Translations under genes and position numbers: made by a program
Notes under the pieces: model-generated
The model's database searches: none
Seen by the model: the letters and a program-made list of their open reading frames with translations, nothing else
Told to the model about the DNA's origin: nothing
Part shown: piece after piece, positions 11,026 to 23,026 of the stretch
How positions within the stretch are numbered: position 1 is the stretch's first letter
Layout of the letters: each line of letters opens with the position of its first letter
Assembly: GCF_013702265.1 (NCBI RefSeq)
Contig: NZ_CP059348.1
Location: 2,542,001-2,606,000, forward strand
DNA: 64,000 bases
Source: Providencia rettgeri
GTDB lineage: Bacteria; Pseudomonadota; Gammaproteobacteria; Enterobacterales; Enterobacteriaceae
Direction of reading: 5' to 3'

Positions 11026-11568
11026 TTACGGCAACAGGTCTTTGACGTTGATAGGTTTCGCTTCGTTATCCGCTTCGCCTTTATCTTTACCTGCGATCGC
11101 CATACCTGATTTACGGTAAAAGTTGTAATCAGGATATTTACCCGGCCCTGAAATCAACAGGTCGTTTTTCTCATAAACCAGATCCTGACGACGCCAATCT
11201 GCCATTTCGAAATCTGGCGTCAATTGGATTGCCGTGGTTGGGCAAGCCTCTTCACACAGACCACAGAAAATGCAGCGAGAGAAGTTCACGCGGAAAAATT
11301 CGGGATACCAGCGTCCATCTTCGTGCTCGGCTTTTTGCAGTGAAATACATCCCACTGGGCAAGCAACCGCACACAAGTTACACGCAACACAACGCTCTTC
11401 ACCATCAGGATCGCGCGTTAGCACGATGCGCCCACGGTAACGGGGTGGCAGATAAACCGGCTCTTCTGGGTACATTTGCGTTTCCCGTTTATCGAACGCA
11501 TGTAGACCCACCATCCAAATACTGCGTACTTGGGTGGCGAAACCGACCAATAACTCTTTTAATGTCAT
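11026..11568 (-). CDS. nuoI: NADH-quinone oxidoreductase subunit I (2 x 4Fe-4S)
   Basis: Ferredoxin-type subunit that carries clusters N6a and N6b and passes electrons toward NuoB. Two CxxCxxCxxxCP motifs are visible, [12 protein letters not shown] near residue 60 and [12 protein letters not shown] near residue 99. Its 180 residues match E. coli NuoI. The N-terminal helix anchors it at the membrane side of the peripheral arm. It sits between nuoH and nuoJ in the standard order. Confidence 0.98.
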   Translation of the reverse strand: MTLKELLVGFATQVRSIWMVGLHAFDKRETQMYPEEPVYLPPRYRGRIVLTRDPDGEERCVACNLCAVACPVGCISLQKAEHEDGRWYPEFFRVNFSRCIFCGLCEEACPTTAIQLTPDFEMADWRRQDLVYEKNDLLISGPGKYPDYNFYRKSGMAIAGKDKGEADNEAKPINVKDLLP

Positions 11569-11582
11569 GGTTCAATCACCCC

Positions 11583-12563
11583 TTACTGAGCGTTGTATAA
11601 AATCACTGCTGCGGTACCCAGCAGGTTAAGCAGTGTCAGTGGCAGACAAATTTTCCAGCCGAAGGACATTACTTGGTCATAACGTGGGCGCGGTAATGAA
11701 GCACGGATCAAGATGAACATCATCATGAAGAAGGCTGTTTTAATCGCAAACCACAGGAAAGCAGGCAGGAACGGACCATGCCAACCACCAAAGAACAGCG
11801 TTACAATCAGCGCAGACACAGTCACGATACCGATATATTCACCCACGAAGAACAGACCGAATTTCATACCGGAATATTCCACATGGTAACCGTCGGCAAT
11901 CTCTTGCTCCGCTTCTGGCTGGTCAAATGGGTGACGGTGACATACCGCGACACCCGCAATCGCAAACGTGATAAAACCAAAGAATTGTGGGATCACGTTC
12001 CACATACCTTCTTGGGAATTCACGATGTCGATTAAGTTGAATGAACCCGCTTGCGCGACCACACCCATTAGTGACAAGCCTAAGAACACTTCATAACTCA
12101 CCGTTTGAGCCGATGCACGCATCGCACCCAATAAGGAGTATTTGTTGTTACTTGACCAACCGGCGAACAGTACCGCGTACACAGCCAGACCTGCCATCAT
12201 CAGGAAGAATAAGATCCCGATGTTCAGATCAGCGACGTGCCAAGTCGGACTGACTGGCACAATGGCAAACGCTAAGAACAGAGAACAAAATGCGATAACT
12301 GGTGCAAGCGTAAAGATTTTCTTGTCCGCAAACTCTGGGATCCAGTCCTCTTTAAACAACATTTTGAACATGTCGGCAATCAGTTGCCCCATTCCAAATG
12401 GACCTACACGGTTTGGACCGTAACGGTTCTGGAATAGACCGAGAATACGGCGTTCGCCGAGACTCATGTATGCCCCGCAGGTCACGACAACCAGCAAGAT
12501 AACAACCGATTTAAGGATGGAAATCAGGACTTCCATCACCGCAGGAGAAATCCAATCCATCAT
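11583..12563 (-). CDS. nuoH: NADH-quinone oxidoreductase subunit H
   Basis: Membrane subunit that forms the quinone-access chamber at the junction of the peripheral and membrane arms. It is 326 residues (E. coli 325) with about eight membrane helices. Family signatures are [21 protein letters not shown] and the acidic loop [20 protein letters not shown], which lies along the quinone path. Its start overlaps the nuoG stop by four bases. Confidence 0.97.
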   Translation of the reverse strand: MMDWISPAVMEVLISILKSVVILLVVVTCGAYMSLGERRILGLFQNRYGPNRVGPFGMGQLIADMFKMLFKEDWIPEFADKKIFTLAPVIAFCSLFLAFAIVPVSPTWHVADLNIGILFFLMMAGLAVYAVLFAGWSSNNKYSLLGAMRASAQTVSYEVFLGLSLMGVVAQAGSFNLIDIVNSQEGMWNVIPQFFGFITFAIAGVAVCHRHPFDQPEAEQEIADGYHVEYSGMKFGLFFVGEYIGIVTVSALIVTLFFGGWHGPFLPAFLWFAIKTAFFMMMFILIRASLPRPRYDQVMSFGWKICLPLTLLNLLGTAAVILYNAQ

Positions 12564-15283
12564 GCGCCCCTCCGCAGATTATTCACTGACACGCCCGCCA
12601 TTACCGGAGCAATTCCCGGCATACCCAGAGGTAAACCGATTTGACCCACAGCAAGGTGCTGACTAATGCGCACTGGCAGATTAAAGGTTTGACCTGCATG
12701 ACTAAATTCAGCTTTTACGCCAGCATTTAGACCGAGTGTCGCCGCATCTTGCGCGTTCAACATGATATAAGGCTCTGGCATACGTTGCTGGATCACATCA
12801 GAACGTTGTGAGGTTTCATCACTACCAAATAGATGATAGTAAGGCGCCACAACCCACTGTGCTTCGCCGCTTTGGTAAGCCGCAGGAACCTCAGTGAAGT
12901 ACGCTAATTTGCCTTCTGTCGAATTGAATAAACGCACACCCGGATCACCAAACAGTAAGTGTCCGCCCACCTCGGCTTGGAATTTGTTCCATGCTTGTGG
13001 TGAGTTCCAGCCCGGTGCCCATGCAAATGGAATTTGCTGGCGTGGCGCTTTCGGTTGGTTATTCCCTTCCATTGAGAACGCAAATGGTGAGTCGATATCT
13101 TGCGGTTGACGCGGTTCATGAACCGATTTGTCCGCCAGCATTGCCGTACGGCCGCTGTAACGATGCGGTTCACGCGCCAGTTTCTGTCCACGAATGCGGA
13201 AAGAGGCTTTCGGTGCCGTATCTCTAATACCCGCAAACTGCGGCAGTGCAGCCACACACTCTTCGATAACGTGGTCTAATTGTGACCAATCGGCATCACG
13301 TTGCTGCGCTTCAGTTTGCAGAGAATGCATCCAGCGCCAGCTTTCGTTCATCACGATGCTGTTATCGTAGTAAGTTGGGTCAAAGACTTGGAAGAAGCGT
13401 TGAGCACGACCTTCTTGGTTGATAAGCGTACCGTCTGCTTCAGCAAAACTTGCCGCTGGTAGCACTAATGTCGCTTTATCCATGATGTCCGTGTGCTGAT
13501 GGTCTGCCACGATCAGGTGCTTCAATTTCGCTAATGCGCTATTGACGGCATCCACGGTGCTATGACGATAAAGGTCATTTTCCATCACGATAGCCACATC
13601 CGCTTCGTTCGCTTCAATGCGTGAGAAAGCATTTTCTAATGGCAATGCGTTCATCATCGCGAGGCCAAAGCTGTTGGCATGAGATGCGACATAAGACAGA
13701 CCGACGTTCGCCCCTTTCGCTTTCAGCGCAAATGCCACGTTAGCTGCGGCTTCGATCACTGCATCGCTAGCGCTATGGCTACCACTGATAATCAGAGGTT
13801 TTTTCGCACCCGCTAAAGCTTGAGCCACAGTTTCTACTTTCGCTTTCACATCAGCCGGTAAATCATTCACTGCTGGTGCGTCACCGTTGATCAGGTTAGC
13901 AATCGCAAAACCGAAACGCGCTTGATCCGCCACTGGTGCACGGTAGTTGTAAGCCGCTACATCATCTAAACGCGTGTCATCCACGTTAGTGATAAACAGT
14001 GGATACTTGGCGTGTTGACCAATGTTTTGGATAGCCGCGATTTGCCAGTCAGCAACTTTCTGTGCCGCTGCCATTTCACGGGCTTTACCTTTCACCGCTT
14101 GGCGAACAGATAATGCCATACGTGCGCCCGTCTGAGTCAAATCCTCACCCAGAACTAAAACGGCATCGTAGCCTTCGATTTCACGCAATGTAGGGGTGTA
14201 AACACCGCCGTTTTGCAGGATGTTTTGCATCAGCGCTAAGCGACGCTGTTCATCCTTAGAAATGCCGGAGTAGAAGTTTTCCGCACCGACTAAAGCACGC
14301 AGTGCGTAGTTGCTTTCAACGCTAGCACGTGGAGAACCGATACCAATCACTTTCTTCGCATGATTGATGATCTGCGCACCGCTTTGCATCGCTTCAATCG
14401 CCGAAACCACCTGCTGGACGCCATCTTTCGTTAACAGCGCTTGGCGAGGACGGTCTTTACGGTTTACGTAACCATAACCGAAGCGACCACGGTCACACAG
14501 GAAGTAATGGTTTACAGAACCGTTATAGCGGTTTTCAATACGGCGCAGTTCACCATAACGCTCACCTGGGCTGGTGTTACAACCGATGCTGCACTGTTGG
14601 CAGATACCCGGTGCAAATTGCATATCCCATTTACGGTTATAGCGTTCTGAGTGCGTTTTGTCGGTGAATACCCCTGTTGGGCACACTTCGACGAGGTTAC
14701 CGGAAAATTCACTTTCCAGCGTGCCATCTTCAGTACGACCAAAGTAGACATAGTTATGCGCACCATATACACCTAAGTCGGTGCCATCGGCATAATCTTT
14801 GTAGTAACGAACGCAACGGTAACACGCGATACAGCGGTTCATTTCATGACTAATGAATGGACCGAGATCTTGGTTTACGTGCGTGCGTTTTGTAAAACGA
14901 TACTTACGCATGGTATGACCGGTCATCACCGTCATATCTTGTAAGTGGCAGTTACCGCCTTCCTCACAGACTGGACAGTCGTGTGGGTGGTTGGTCATCA
15001 GCCATTCAACAACACTTTCACGGAATTGTTTGGCTTCTTCATCATCGATTGAGATGTAAGTGCCTTCCGTTGCCGGTGTCATACAAGACATCACGAGGCG
15101 ACCACGAGTGTCATCCGCGTTTTGATACTGCTTCACCGCACACTGGCGGCAAGCGCCAACGCTTCCCAGCGCCGGATGCCAGCAAAAATAAGGAATATCT
15201 AGCCCCAACGATAAGCAGGCTTGTAACAGGTTTTCAGACCCGTTTACGTCATATTCTTTGCCGTCTACATATATCGTAGCCAT
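12560..15283 (-). CDS. nuoG: NADH-quinone oxidoreductase subunit G
   Basis: Large iron-sulfur subunit of the NADH-oxidising arm. N-terminal motifs bind N1b ([15 protein letters not shown] and a later Cys), N5 (a His-Cys3 site around [12 protein letters not shown]), N4 (CIACYRC with CPTGVF) and, as in E. coli, the extra N7 cluster (CQQCSIGC). A molybdopterin-oxidoreductase-like domain without cofactor follows. From the ATG at 15283 (MATIYVDG) the protein has 907 residues. In-frame starts also exist at 15292 (ATG, giving MLTMATI, similar to the annotated E. coli MLMATI form) and at 15301 (TTG). The gap to nuoF is 80-100 bp, one of the longer ones in the operon. Confidence 0.96.
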   Translation of the reverse strand: MATIYVDGKEYDVNGSENLLQACLSLGLDIPYFCWHPALGSVGACRQCAVKQYQNADDTRGRLVMSCMTPATEGTYISIDDEEAKQFRESVVEWLMTNHPHDCPVCEEGGNCHLQDMTVMTGHTMRKYRFTKRTHVNQDLGPFISHEMNRCIACYRCVRYYKDYADGTDLGVYGAHNYVYFGRTEDGTLESEFSGNLVEVCPTGVFTDKTHSERYNRKWDMQFAPGICQQCSIGCNTSPGERYGELRRIENRYNGSVNHYFLCDRGRFGYGYVNRKDRPRQALLTKDGVQQVVSAIEAMQSGAQIINHAKKVIGIGSPRASVESNYALRALVGAENFYSGISKDEQRRLALMQNILQNGGVYTPTLREIEGYDAVLVLGEDLTQTGARMALSVRQAVKGKAREMAAAQKVADWQIAAIQNIGQHAKYPLFITNVDDTRLDDVAAYNYRAPVADQARFGFAIANLINGDAPAVNDLPADVKAKVETVAQALAGAKKPLIISGSHSASDAVIEAAANVAFALKAKGANVGLSYVASHANSFGLAMMNALPLENAFSRIEANEADVAIVMENDLYRHSTVDAVNSALAKLKHLIVADHQHTDIMDKATLVLPAASFAEADGTLINQEGRAQRFFQVFDPTYYDNSIVMNESWRWMHSLQTEAQQRDADWSQLDHVIEECVAALPQFAGIRDTAPKASFRIRGQKLAREPHRYSGRTAMLADKSVHEPRQPQDIDSPFAFSMEGNNQPKAPRQQIPFAWAPGWNSPQAWNKFQAEVGGHLLFGDPGVRLFNSTEGKLAYFTEVPAAYQSGEAQWVVAPYYHLFGSDETSQRSDVIQQRMPEPYIMLNAQDAATLGLNAGVKAEFSHAGQTFNLPVRISQHLAVGQIGLPLGMPGIAPVMAGVSVNNLRRGA

Positions 15284-15380
15284 AGTCAGCATGCTTCCCA
15301 AAGGCCCGCTTTAGCAGGCGTTAAACATAAATACGTTCTTCGTCAAAAATTCGTTTAGCGGTTGCTCAATCGCTAAATGC

Positions 15381-16742
15381 TTACCAACGCTGCTTGAGCA
15401 GGTTTGGCTGGATCCCAGCAATCTGTACGATGTTACGCAGATCTTTTTTCGAGATACCCGCTTCGAACTCTCCACGGAAATATTTGATGGCGCTTTGTAA
15501 TGGCTCAACCGCACCCGGTGCGTGTGCACAGAAGGTTTTGCCGGGTCCTAAGAAACGGCAAAGCTGTTCAAGAGTTTCGATATCCCCTTCTTGACCTTCG
15601 CCTTTTTCCAGTGCCTGTAGAATTTTTACGCTCCACGGCAGACCATCACGGCACGGTGTACACCAACCACAGGATTCACGCGCAAAGAAGGTTTCTAAGT
15701 TACGCACTAAAGAAACCATGTTAATTTCGTTATCGACTGCCATCGCTAGCGCTGTACCTAAACGGCTGCCTGCTTTTGCAATGTTTTCGAAATCCATCGG
15801 TAAATCGAGGTGATCGTTGGTCAGGAAGTCAGTTCCTGCACCACCCGGTTGCCATGCTTTGAGTTTTAATCCATCACGCATACCGCCCGCGTAATCTTCT
15901 AAGACTTCGCGCGCCGTTGTACCAAATGGCAGTTCCCACAGACCTGGATTTTTCACACGTCCAGAGAAGCCCATCAGCTTAGTGCCCGCGTCTTTACTCT
16001 TGCCCGCACTTAAATCGATATACCACTGGTCACCGTGCTCTAGAATTGCAGGCACGTTACAGATAGTTTCGACGTTATTAACGCAGGTCGGTTTACCCCA
16101 TGCACCTGAACTTGCAGGGAATGGTGGTTTAGAGCGTGGGTTTGCACGACGACCTTCAAGGGAGTTAATCAGTGCGGTTTCTTCACCACAGATATAACGA
16201 CCTGCACCGGTATGCACAAATAGCTCAAAATCAAAGCCCGAACCGAGAATGTTTTTACCTAAGAGACCCGCTGCTTTGGCTTCTTCGATGGCGCGACGTA
16301 AATGTTTCGCCGCTTCAACATATTCACCACGTAAGAAGATATAACCACGGTAGGCTTTTAATGCATAAGCGCCGATGATCATCCCTTCCACTAATAAGTG
16401 AGGTAGTTGTTCCATCAATAAACGGTCTTTATAAGTGCCCGGCTCCATTTCATCCGCGTTACATAAGAAATAACGCAGTTTCATGTTTTCGTCTTTTGGC
16501 ATTAAGCTCCATTTCAGACCCGTCGAGAACCCTGCACCACCACGACCTTTCAGTCCGGCGTCTTTGACAAGGTTAACCACTTCATCAGGAGCCATGCCTT
16601 TGAGGGCACGTTCGACACCTTTGTATCCGTTTTTGCTGCGATACTCATCTAACCAGACTGGCTGCGCGTCATCGCGTAGGCGCCAAGTTAATGGATGAGT
16701 TTCCGCAGTACGGATCACAGGGTTTGCGGAGAAGTTTGTCAT
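15381..16742 (-). CDS. nuoF: NADH-quinone oxidoreductase subunit F
   Basis: NADH- and FMN-binding subunit, the electron entry point of complex [17 protein letters not shown] motif near residue 65 belongs to the FMN/NADH fold. [12 protein letters not shown] near residue 350, plus a later Cys in the [17 protein letters not shown] region, ligates cluster N3. At 453 residues it is slightly longer than the E. coli protein (445), mostly through extra residues at the C-terminus. It overlaps nuoE by four bases. Confidence 0.97.
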   Translation of the reverse strand: MTNFSANPVIRTAETHPLTWRLRDDAQPVWLDEYRSKNGYKGVERALKGMAPDEVVNLVKDAGLKGRGGAGFSTGLKWSLMPKDENMKLRYFLCNADEMEPGTYKDRLLMEQLPHLLVEGMIIGAYALKAYRGYIFLRGEYVEAAKHLRRAIEEAKAAGLLGKNILGSGFDFELFVHTGAGRYICGEETALINSLEGRRANPRSKPPFPASSGAWGKPTCVNNVETICNVPAILEHGDQWYIDLSAGKSKDAGTKLMGFSGRVKNPGLWELPFGTTAREVLEDYAGGMRDGLKLKAWQPGGAGTDFLTNDHLDLPMDFENIAKAGSRLGTALAMAVDNEINMVSLVRNLETFFARESCGWCTPCRDGLPWSVKILQALEKGEGQEGDIETLEQLCRFLGPGKTFCAHAPGAVEPLQSAIKYFRGEFEAGISKKDLRNIVQIAGIQPNLLKQRW

Positions 16743-17311
16743 GGATACTGCTCCAGTAGCTTTTGAATATTTTCAGGCTGCACATGACTGTGGGTATCGT
16801 CATCGATCATCATCGTTGGACCCTTGTCACAGTTACCTAAGCAACAGGTTGGCAGCAGCGTAAAGCGACCATCAGCGGTGGTTTGACCTGGGCGAATACT
16901 CAGCTGTTTAATAATTTCAGCTTCTAAGCCTTGGTAGCCCGTAATATGGCAAACAACGCTGTCGCAATAACGAATAATGTGGCGACCCACTGGTTGGCGG
17001 AAAATTTGGCTATAGAATGTTGCCACGCCTTCTACGTCACTCGCAGGAATGCCTAAAACTTCAGCGATAGCGTGAATAGCGCCATCTTCTACCCAGCCAC
17101 GATTTTTTTGCACAATTTTCAGCGCTTCAATTGACGCCGCGCGTGCATCTTCGTAGTGGTGTTTTTCCCCTTCAATTTCCGCACGCTCATGTTCGGTTAA
17201 AACAAAACCGTGATTAGCTTGCGGTTCGAAGGTATTCACCACGTCAGACTGGCTGTTACAGCCGCATTGGCCAGTGCCACATTGACCTTGTTTATCTTGT
17301 TCATTATGCAT
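16739..17311 (-). CDS. nuoE: NADH-quinone oxidoreductase subunit E, with a Cys-containing N-terminal extension
   Basis: Thioredoxin-fold subunit carrying the 2Fe-2S cluster N1a. The four ligands lie in YCDSVVCH and [13 protein letters not shown]. The core matches E. coli NuoE (166 residues) from about residue 25 on, but this protein has 190. The additional N-terminus, [14 protein letters not shown], holds Cys11, Cys16 and Cys18. It is counted as coding because the ATG at 17311 lies two bases after the nuoC stop and no later start has better support. Whether the extra cysteines bind metal is unknown. Confidence 0.95.
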   Translation of the reverse strand: MHNEQDKQGQCGTGQCGCNSQSDVVNTFEPQANHGFVLTEHERAEIEGEKHHYEDARAASIEALKIVQKNRGWVEDGAIHAIAEVLGIPASDVEGVATFYSQIFRQPVGRHIIRYCDSVVCHITGYQGLEAEIIKQLSIRPGQTTADGRFTLLPTCCLGNCDKGPTMMIDDDTHSHVQPENIQKLLEQYP

Positions 17312-17313
17312 GG

Positions 17314-19116
17314 TTAGCGATCCACATCCGACATTACAAAATCGATACTACCCAGATAGACAATTAAGTCAGAAACCAAGCTACCTCTGATTGTCGCCGG
17401 AATTTGCTGCAAGTGCGCATAACTCGGGGTACGAATACGTGTACGATAGCTCATGGTGCTGCCGTCACTGGTTAGGTAGTAGCTGTTGATCCCTTTGGTT
17501 GCTTCAACCATCTGGAATGATTCGTTAGCTGGCATTACCGGGCCCCAAGACACTTGTAAGAAGTGGTTGATTAGGGTTTCGATATGCTGCAATGTGCGCT
17601 CTTTCGGCGGCGGCGTTGTCAGTGGATGATCAGCTTTAAATGGACCTTCAGGCATATTCTTCAGACACTGCTCAAGAATACGGATACTTTGACGCATCTC
17701 TTCCACTTTGATCATTACGCGGTCATAGCAGTCACCGTTGTGGGCGATTGGAATGTCGAATTCAAAGTTTTCATAACCTGAATAAGGACGTGCTTTACGT
17801 ACGTCAAAATCCACACCCGTTGCACGTAAGCCTGCACCTGTCACGCCCCACGCTAATGCCTCTTCCTTGGTGTAAGATGCCACACCAATAGAACGACCTT
17901 TCAAAATGGAGTTTTTCAGCGCAGAAGTCACATAGGATTCTAGGCGTTTCGGTAACCAGTCTAATAATTCACGCAGTAATTTATCCCAGCCACGCGGTAA
18001 ATCGTGAGCAACCCCACCGATGCGGAACCATGCTGGGTGCATACGGAAACCAGTGATCGCTTCAATCACGTTGTACACTTTTTGTCTATCAGTGAACGCA
18101 AAGAACACTGGCGTCATCGCACCAACGTCTTGAATATAGGTACTGATATACAGTAGGTGACTGTTGATACGGAACAGTTCAGACATCATGACACGGATAG
18201 TTTTTACGCGATCCGGTACTTCAATACCTGCCAGTTTTTCAACCGCAAGAATATATGGCATTTCATTCACACAACCGCCGAGGTATTCGATACGGTCGGT
18301 ATAAGGAATATAGCTATGCCATGACTGACGCTCACCCATTTTTTCTGCACCACGGTGGTGGTAGCCGATATCGGGAACGCAGTTAACAATCTCTTCACCA
18401 TCCAATTGCAACACGATACGGAATGCACCGTGAGAAGATGGGTGGTTTGGACCCAAGTTCAGGAACATGAAATCTTCGTTTTCATTTCCGCGATCTAAGC
18501 CCCACTCTTCTGGTTTGAAAGTCAATGCTTCCATTTCCAGATCTTGCTTTTGCTTAGTCAGAACAAAGGGATCGAATTCCGTGGCGCGCGCAGGGTAATC
18601 TTTGCGCAGCGGATGACCTTCCCAGCTTGGAGACATCAGCAAGCGACGTAAATTCGGGTGACCTTGGAAGGTGATCCCGAACATGTCCCATACTTCACGC
18701 TCATACCAGTTGGCATTGGGGAATAAAGAAACCACCGATGGCACGTTTAAGTCTTTCTCATTAAGAGCCACTTTCAACATGATGTCGCGATTTCGGTCAA
18801 TGGAAATGATGTGGTAGAACACACTAAAGTCCGCTTCAGGCAGACCTTGGCGATGAATACGCTGGCGTTCATCGACTCCGTGTAAGTCGAACAACATCAC
18901 ATAAGGTTTAGGTAGTTTCTGTAAGAAATCTACAATTTCCAGTAATTGTTCACGGCGTACCCAAACCACTGGCATGCCAGTGCGGGTTGCTTGAACTGAA
19001 AAGGCATCCGGGCCAAATTGGTTGCGCAGTTCCAGAAGCACAGGATCATTAATGTGATCTTGTGTCTGCCATTCTGGCTGATTATGACTCGCTTGCGCTA
19101 TCTGATCTGTCATCAT
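17314..19116 (-). CDS. nuoC: NADH-quinone oxidoreductase subunit C/D (fused)
   Basis: Fusion of the 30-kDa (NuoC, about residues 1-185) and 49-kDa (NuoD, about residues 210-600) subunits, as in E. coli. The NuoD part forms the quinone-binding cavity with Nuo[16 protein letters not shown] and [18 protein letters not shown] are typical, as is the invariant C-terminal [19 protein letters not shown]. The length, 600 residues, equals the E. coli value. Two ATGs in a row open the frame (19116 and 19113). Seventy-four bases separate it from nuoB, the longest gap in the first half of the operon. Confidence 0.97.
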   Translation of the reverse strand: MMTDQIAQASHNQPEWQTQDHINDPVLLELRNQFGPDAFSVQATRTGMPVVWVRREQLLEIVDFLQKLPKPYVMLFDLHGVDERQRIHRQGLPEADFSVFYHIISIDRNRDIMLKVALNEKDLNVPSVVSLFPNANWYEREVWDMFGITFQGHPNLRRLLMSPSWEGHPLRKDYPARATEFDPFVLTKQKQDLEMEALTFKPEEWGLDRGNENEDFMFLNLGPNHPSSHGAFRIVLQLDGEEIVNCVPDIGYHHRGAEKMGERQSWHSYIPYTDRIEYLGGCVNEMPYILAVEKLAGIEVPDRVKTIRVMMSELFRINSHLLYISTYIQDVGAMTPVFFAFTDRQKVYNVIEAITGFRMHPAWFRIGGVAHDLPRGWDKLLRELLDWLPKRLESYVTSALKNSILKGRSIGVASYTKEEALAWGVTGAGLRATGVDFDVRKARPYSGYENFEFDIPIAHNGDCYDRVMIKVEEMRQSIRILEQCLKNMPEGPFKADHPLTTPPPKERTLQHIETLINHFLQVSWGPVMPANESFQMVEATKGINSYYLTSDGSTMSYRTRIRTPSYAHLQQIPATIRGSLVSDLIVYLGSIDFVMSDVDR

Positions 19117-19190
19117 TCTTCACCATAACGCTTGATCAGGTTTATTATTTCGCAACAACATTGCTCTGTTACGCTGTATGGCTAAAAGCC

Positions 19191-19865
19191 TTAAATTTCG
19201 TCAGGGGTACGCAGGTTGGTTACTGCGATACGTTCACCGTGTTTTCTTTCTCTTTCTGACTGCATATTCGCACGATAAACACCCTGATCACCGACAACCC
19301 ATGAAAGTGGGCGACGTTCTTTGCCGATGGATTCTTGTAACAGAAGGAGAGCCTGCATATAGGCTTCAGGGCGTGGTGGGCAGCCTGGAATGTACACATC
19401 CACGGGAATAAATTTGTCGACGCCTTGAACAACAGAGTAGATGTCATACATCCCACCTGAGTTCGCACATGACCCCATGGAGATAACCCATTTTGGTTCA
19501 AGCATTTGGTCATAAAGGCGCTGGATGACGGGAGCCATTTTGGTAAAACAAGTTCCCGCAACAACCATAAAGTCGGCTTGACGAGGAGAAGCACGCAGTA
19601 CTTCCGCACCAAAGCGGGCTACGTCATGAACAGCCGTGAACGACGTCACCATTTCTACATAGCAACATGAAAGACCGAAGTTGTATGGCCACAGAGAGTT
19701 TTTACGTCCCCAGTTCACCACATCATGAAGTGCATGGGATAATTTCCCCATATACACACTGTTTTCAACTTGCTGCTCAAGGGGATCAGTAACGATTTCT
19801 TGAGTTTGCAGTGGGTAACGGTCGTTCTCACCGTTCGGATCTATGCGGGTGAGCGTATAATCCAT
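19191..19865 (-). CDS. nuoB: NADH-quinone oxidoreductase subunit B
   Basis: Carries the terminal cluster N2 that reduces quinone. Ligands lie in GLSCCYVEM (tandem cysteines), [18 protein letters not shown] and [19 protein letters not shown]. At 224 residues it is similar to E. coli NuoB (220). Second gene of the operon, 18 bp after nuoA. Confidence 0.98.
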   Translation of the reverse strand: MDYTLTRIDPNGENDRYPLQTQEIVTDPLEQQVENSVYMGKLSHALHDVVNWGRKNSLWPYNFGLSCCYVEMVTSFTAVHDVARFGAEVLRASPRQADFMVVAGTCFTKMAPVIQRLYDQMLEPKWVISMGSCANSGGMYDIYSVVQGVDKFIPVDVYIPGCPPRPEAYMQALLLLQESIGKERRPLSWVVGDQGVYRANMQSERERKHGERIAVTNLRTPDEI

Positions 19866-19883
19866 TGTATAATGCCTCGCTTT

Positions 19884-20327
19884 TTACTGCGGATGACGAT
19901 TGCTGATTTTAATAACTTCACTAGGACCTTTAACTGCGCGACGTGAACGGATTGGAGTCCAATCGAGTGCACCAACGCGAATCAGATAAAATAATCCCGC
20001 CAACAATACCAAGATAAAAATAGCGGCTTCGATGAAACCGACCCATCCCGCTTCGCGGATGGCGACAGACCATGCAAATAAGAACATAGCCTCCACATCG
20101 AAGATCACGAAAAACATCGCGACCAAGTAGAACTTGGCTGACATACGAAGACGAGCACTACCGACAGAGTCAATACCTGACTCGTAGGGAACGTGTTTTG
20201 TTCTGGCTTTGGCGCGGCTACCCAAGAAATGACCTGCGGTCAACATGAAAGCGCAAAGACCAATAGCGCCGAGAAGGAATATAGCAAAGCCCCAGTTATG
20301 GGCTAACTCTAGGATTGATGTAGACAT
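19884..20327 (-). CDS. nuoA: NADH-quinone oxidoreductase subunit A
   Basis: First gene of the operon. Three-helix membrane subunit at the quinone-gate end of complex I, 147 residues as in E. coli. The helix-2 region [19 protein letters not shown], with its acidic pair, and the preceding loop [18 protein letters not shown] are diagnostic. The promoter must lie in the long upstream interval, as in other enterobacteria. Confidence 0.98.
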   Translation of the reverse strand: MSTSILELAHNWGFAIFLLGAIGLCAFMLTAGHFLGSRAKARTKHVPYESGIDSVGSARLRMSAKFYLVAMFFVIFDVEAMFLFAWSVAIREAGWVGFIEAAIFILVLLAGLFYLIRVGALDWTPIRSRRAVKGPSEVIKISNRHPQ

Positions 20328-21200
20328 ACTCGTTGCTTACTCATTACTTATGGTACTTAACTGCTCTTTTTTATAACACGGCAGTATTGCACCACAATTG
20401 CCCAGTTAATCGAGAAGAAAGACCAAAATTGACCTCAAAACTAAAAGATCCCCCAAACTAAAATCAGCCTGACGACCGCTGTTTGGTTTGCCCCTCTCTC
20501 ACTACATTTTATTTTGCTCAAATGAGACAAAATAACCGTATTTATTACAAATAATTCACACGTGAAAAACATCTGCGAAACAAAAATAACTCATTAACTG
20601 CTAAAACGTGTCAGTGTTACTATACACAAATAAACACGCAAAGTAGTCTAACTGATTATTCGCTTTTACTACACCATTATCTCAGGAAAAACCTGTCTTA
20701 ACAGACGAAAAAATGTGCTTTTTATTTGATCTAACGCACAGATTTATTGAAAAAATACTCAATTTGTTTACATAACATCCGAATTTAATTTAAGAGGCAG
20801 TAACGAATTTTTATTCATCATCCCCACTAAGCCTATGACTACTCTCAGCTATTTTATCAATTCAGCAAATAAATATTGTTAACAGCGTAACAAATCGTTA
20901 ACTAACTAATGAATTTCATGTTATGCCATATACATCACAATTATTTCATGCTCTTACGCGTAAATCCATACTTAATAAGTGGTTAATTCGTGTATTTTGT
21001 CACCTATTGAACAGAAACATTGTTCACTTTTTTATCACCTCATTCTTAAGTAAAATATCGTACTGCAAAAATCGCCTTCCTCCCCTATTAACCACTTAAT
21101 GAGTACGGTCAGTAAATTTCAGTTAAGAACATTTTGATAACAATTGGAATGCGTAAAATTGTGAAGGCGGTTTTCAGGTGGGATATTCATAAAAATAAAA
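20328..21200. promoter_or_regulatory. Long nuo upstream region (no gene)
   Basis: Roughly 870 bp between nuoA and the lrhA terminator, both on the minus strand, with no supportable open reading frame. E. coli also has a long lrhA-nuoA interval, where ArcA, NarL, FNR, IHF and Fis act on nuo; by analogy this segment holds the nuo promoter and leader. One short inverted repeat (CCAAAC near 20452 with GTTTGG near 20480) lies in the probable leader. I could not assign promoter elements. Confidence 0.55.
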
Positions 21201-21230
21201 CGGCTGAGTCAGGATTAACTGATTCAGCCG
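21201..21230 (-). terminator. Rho-independent terminator of lrhA
   Basis: Twelve-base-pair stem (arms 21201-21212 and 21219-21230, one wobble) with a six-base loop. Read on the minus strand it is followed by TTTTATTTTTA. It lies about 80 bp after the lrhA stop. Confidence 0.85.
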
Positions 21231-21307
21231 GATAATGTCACTCTATGTATGTTTGCCACTTATCATTGATAAAAACCCTATTTTATCGATAAGGACAAAT
21301 TGCTCTC

Positions 21308-22216
21308 TTATTGGGCGCTGTTCTCAGTTTGGTCAGCAACAGCATAAGAGATTTTTTTGTTTTCAATGGCATTAAAGACAGTGAGCACAAAATCTTTTTG
21401 CTCATCCGCATTTTTATATAACCAGTACTGAATATCTGGTAGACGCGGTAAACCATCTGACTCACCTAAAACACGCAGATCTGCGTTTTGCATTTCCATT
21501 GGGCGAGCAGTCACTCCGACTTCTGCATTCACCGCGGCACGAACAGCGGGTAATGATGCAGCTTCATAAGCCACATGCCATGGTAAGCCTGCTTCATCTA
21601 ATGCCTGAGTACATAACTTACGGTATGGATTCGTTTCATCCATTACCACCAATGGAATTGGCTCATTTGTACGTAGCTGAAAATCAGGTGCGCTGTGCCA
21701 TAAAATCGGGACAGTTCTTAATGCTGTTTTTGGGTGCTGAGGAATACGGCTTGTCGTCAATGCTAAATCAATTTCATGATTATCTAACATTGACTCAATA
21801 AACTGAGCACGTTTAATTCTCACTTCTACCGCGATGCGTGGAAATACGGAGGCAATACGGTTTAGTAAGAAAGGTAATAAGATATCGACTGTATCGTCGG
21901 ATGCCCCGATACGCAATTCACCGTCTGCATCGTTATAGGTTAAAGATGCGGTGGCATCGTCATTAGCACGTAAAATCTGTCTCGCATAGCCGAGTAATTG
22001 CAAACCGTGGGCGGTTAATAGCTTATTACGCCCGTGGCGTGCAAATAATTCACGACCAACTAATTGCTCTAAACGTTGCATCTGCTGACTAACAGCGGAC
22101 TGGGTTCGACATACTGCGGCAGCAGCAGCGGCAAAAGTGTTAAGATCAGCCACTGCGACAAATGTGCGTAGTAAATCGAGATCTAAGTTCATTATGGGAC
22201 GATTGGAATTTATCAT
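21308..22216 (-). CDS. lrhA: LysR-family regulator LrhA (HexA type)
   Basis: LysR-type transcription factor. In E. coli LrhA represses flhDC motility and affects RpoS; orthologues in plant pathogens and Proteus (HexA/LrhA) repress exoenzymes, swarming and virulence. The N-terminus MINSNRPIMNLDLDLL is close to E. coli, as is the helix-turn-helix (AAAAAAVCRTQSAVSQQMQR, residues about 26-45). An effector-binding domain fills the rest. It has 302 residues (E. coli 312). Location beside nuo and opposite alaA is conserved. An 810-bp interval upstream leaves room for a long regulated leader. Confidence 0.93.
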   Translation of the reverse strand: MINSNRPIMNLDLDLLRTFVAVADLNTFAAAAAAVCRTQSAVSQQMQRLEQLVGRELFARHGRNKLLTAHGLQLLGYARQILRANDDATASLTYNDADGELRIGASDDTVDILLPFLLNRIASVFPRIAVEVRIKRAQFIESMLDNHEIDLALTTSRIPQHPKTALRTVPILWHSAPDFQLRTNEPIPLVVMDETNPYRKLCTQALDEAGLPWHVAYEAASLPAVRAAVNAEVGVTARPMEMQNADLRVLGESDGLPRLPDIQYWLYKNADEQKDFVLTVFNAIENKKISYAVADQTENSAQ

Positions 22217-22946
22217 CGTACATTCTCTTTATATAATTTTATGATACCTGGTGTTTCTGCTCTCCTCCGTGAGAATCAGCGAGTCTTAAAAATAATCCAA
22301 CTTTTTGCATTTCTAATCCATAGATCTGCATTTATTGTATTCAATACTCTATATTGCTATATCTATTTGATAATTAACTTAAACAGCTTAATTATCCAAT
22401 TAGCGTTTTAAATTTCTATCAATTAAAGCGGGGTTGATTAACGTAAAACTCAATAAGCACGAATTAATTGAAGAAGACTAAATAGTAACATATTTAATGT
22501 AGTTGCAATTATTTTAATGTAAGCTCTTTATGTAACATATGATGTAAATTAACAATTTTATTAATTATCAATACACTAAACATTATAACCACGGTTTCAC
22601 TAAGAATATTCTCATTAAAATAATCAATATTGCTAACAAAAAAAGCCAAAAACCACCCAAAACGCCCCGACCAATAGTTAAATTTATTTCTAATTTAATG
22701 ATTTAAGATGCAAACTTACAGAGTGATACAATTTTTGTCACTTTGTCATTACGCGACTTTTCCGCCATTTTTTTACGACTCATTCACTAACACACTCCAA
22801 AACCACGATAATTATCAGAATTAGATTCCAACTTAATAGCCATAATAAGAACCATCATCTGACTTATTCAATACTTTAAGATAGCATATATCTGTTTTAT
22901 GTCTAAACCAACCTTTTGCACCAAAAATTATCTAGCATCTTCAAAA
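22217..22946. promoter_or_regulatory. Divergent lrhA/alaA promoter region
   Basis: About 730 bp without a gene, AT-rich, between divergently transcribed lrhA (minus) and alaA (plus). It must contain both promoters. No operator could be named with confidence. The alaA-proximal end runs into the structured leader listed separately. Confidence 0.5.
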
Positions 22947-23013
22947 GCTTCCGAGGGAGGAGTACAGTAGATAGTAACGCCGGAAGTCCCCTATGATTGC
23001 GAGCCCGTTAGGG
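22947..23013 (+). promoter_or_regulatory. Structured 5' leader of alaA (candidate cis-regulatory RNA)
   Basis: Two nested-stem elements lie directly before the alaA start. The first pairs CTTCCG (22948-22953) with CGGAAG (22981-22986), enclosing a purine-rich GAGGGAGGAG segment. The second pairs CCCTA (22989-22993) with TAGGG (23009-23013). GAGAG at 23019-23023 then precedes the ATG at 23027. The leader is much more GC-rich and ordered than the sequence upstream of it. It fits no riboswitch class I can recall; its function is unknown. Confidence 0.45.
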
Positions 23014-23026
23014 TAATGAGAGAACC

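Noticed and set aside
22947-23013. Known riboswitch in front of alaA
   Set aside because: Stems and loop sequences do not fit any class I can recall; reported only as an unassigned leader.
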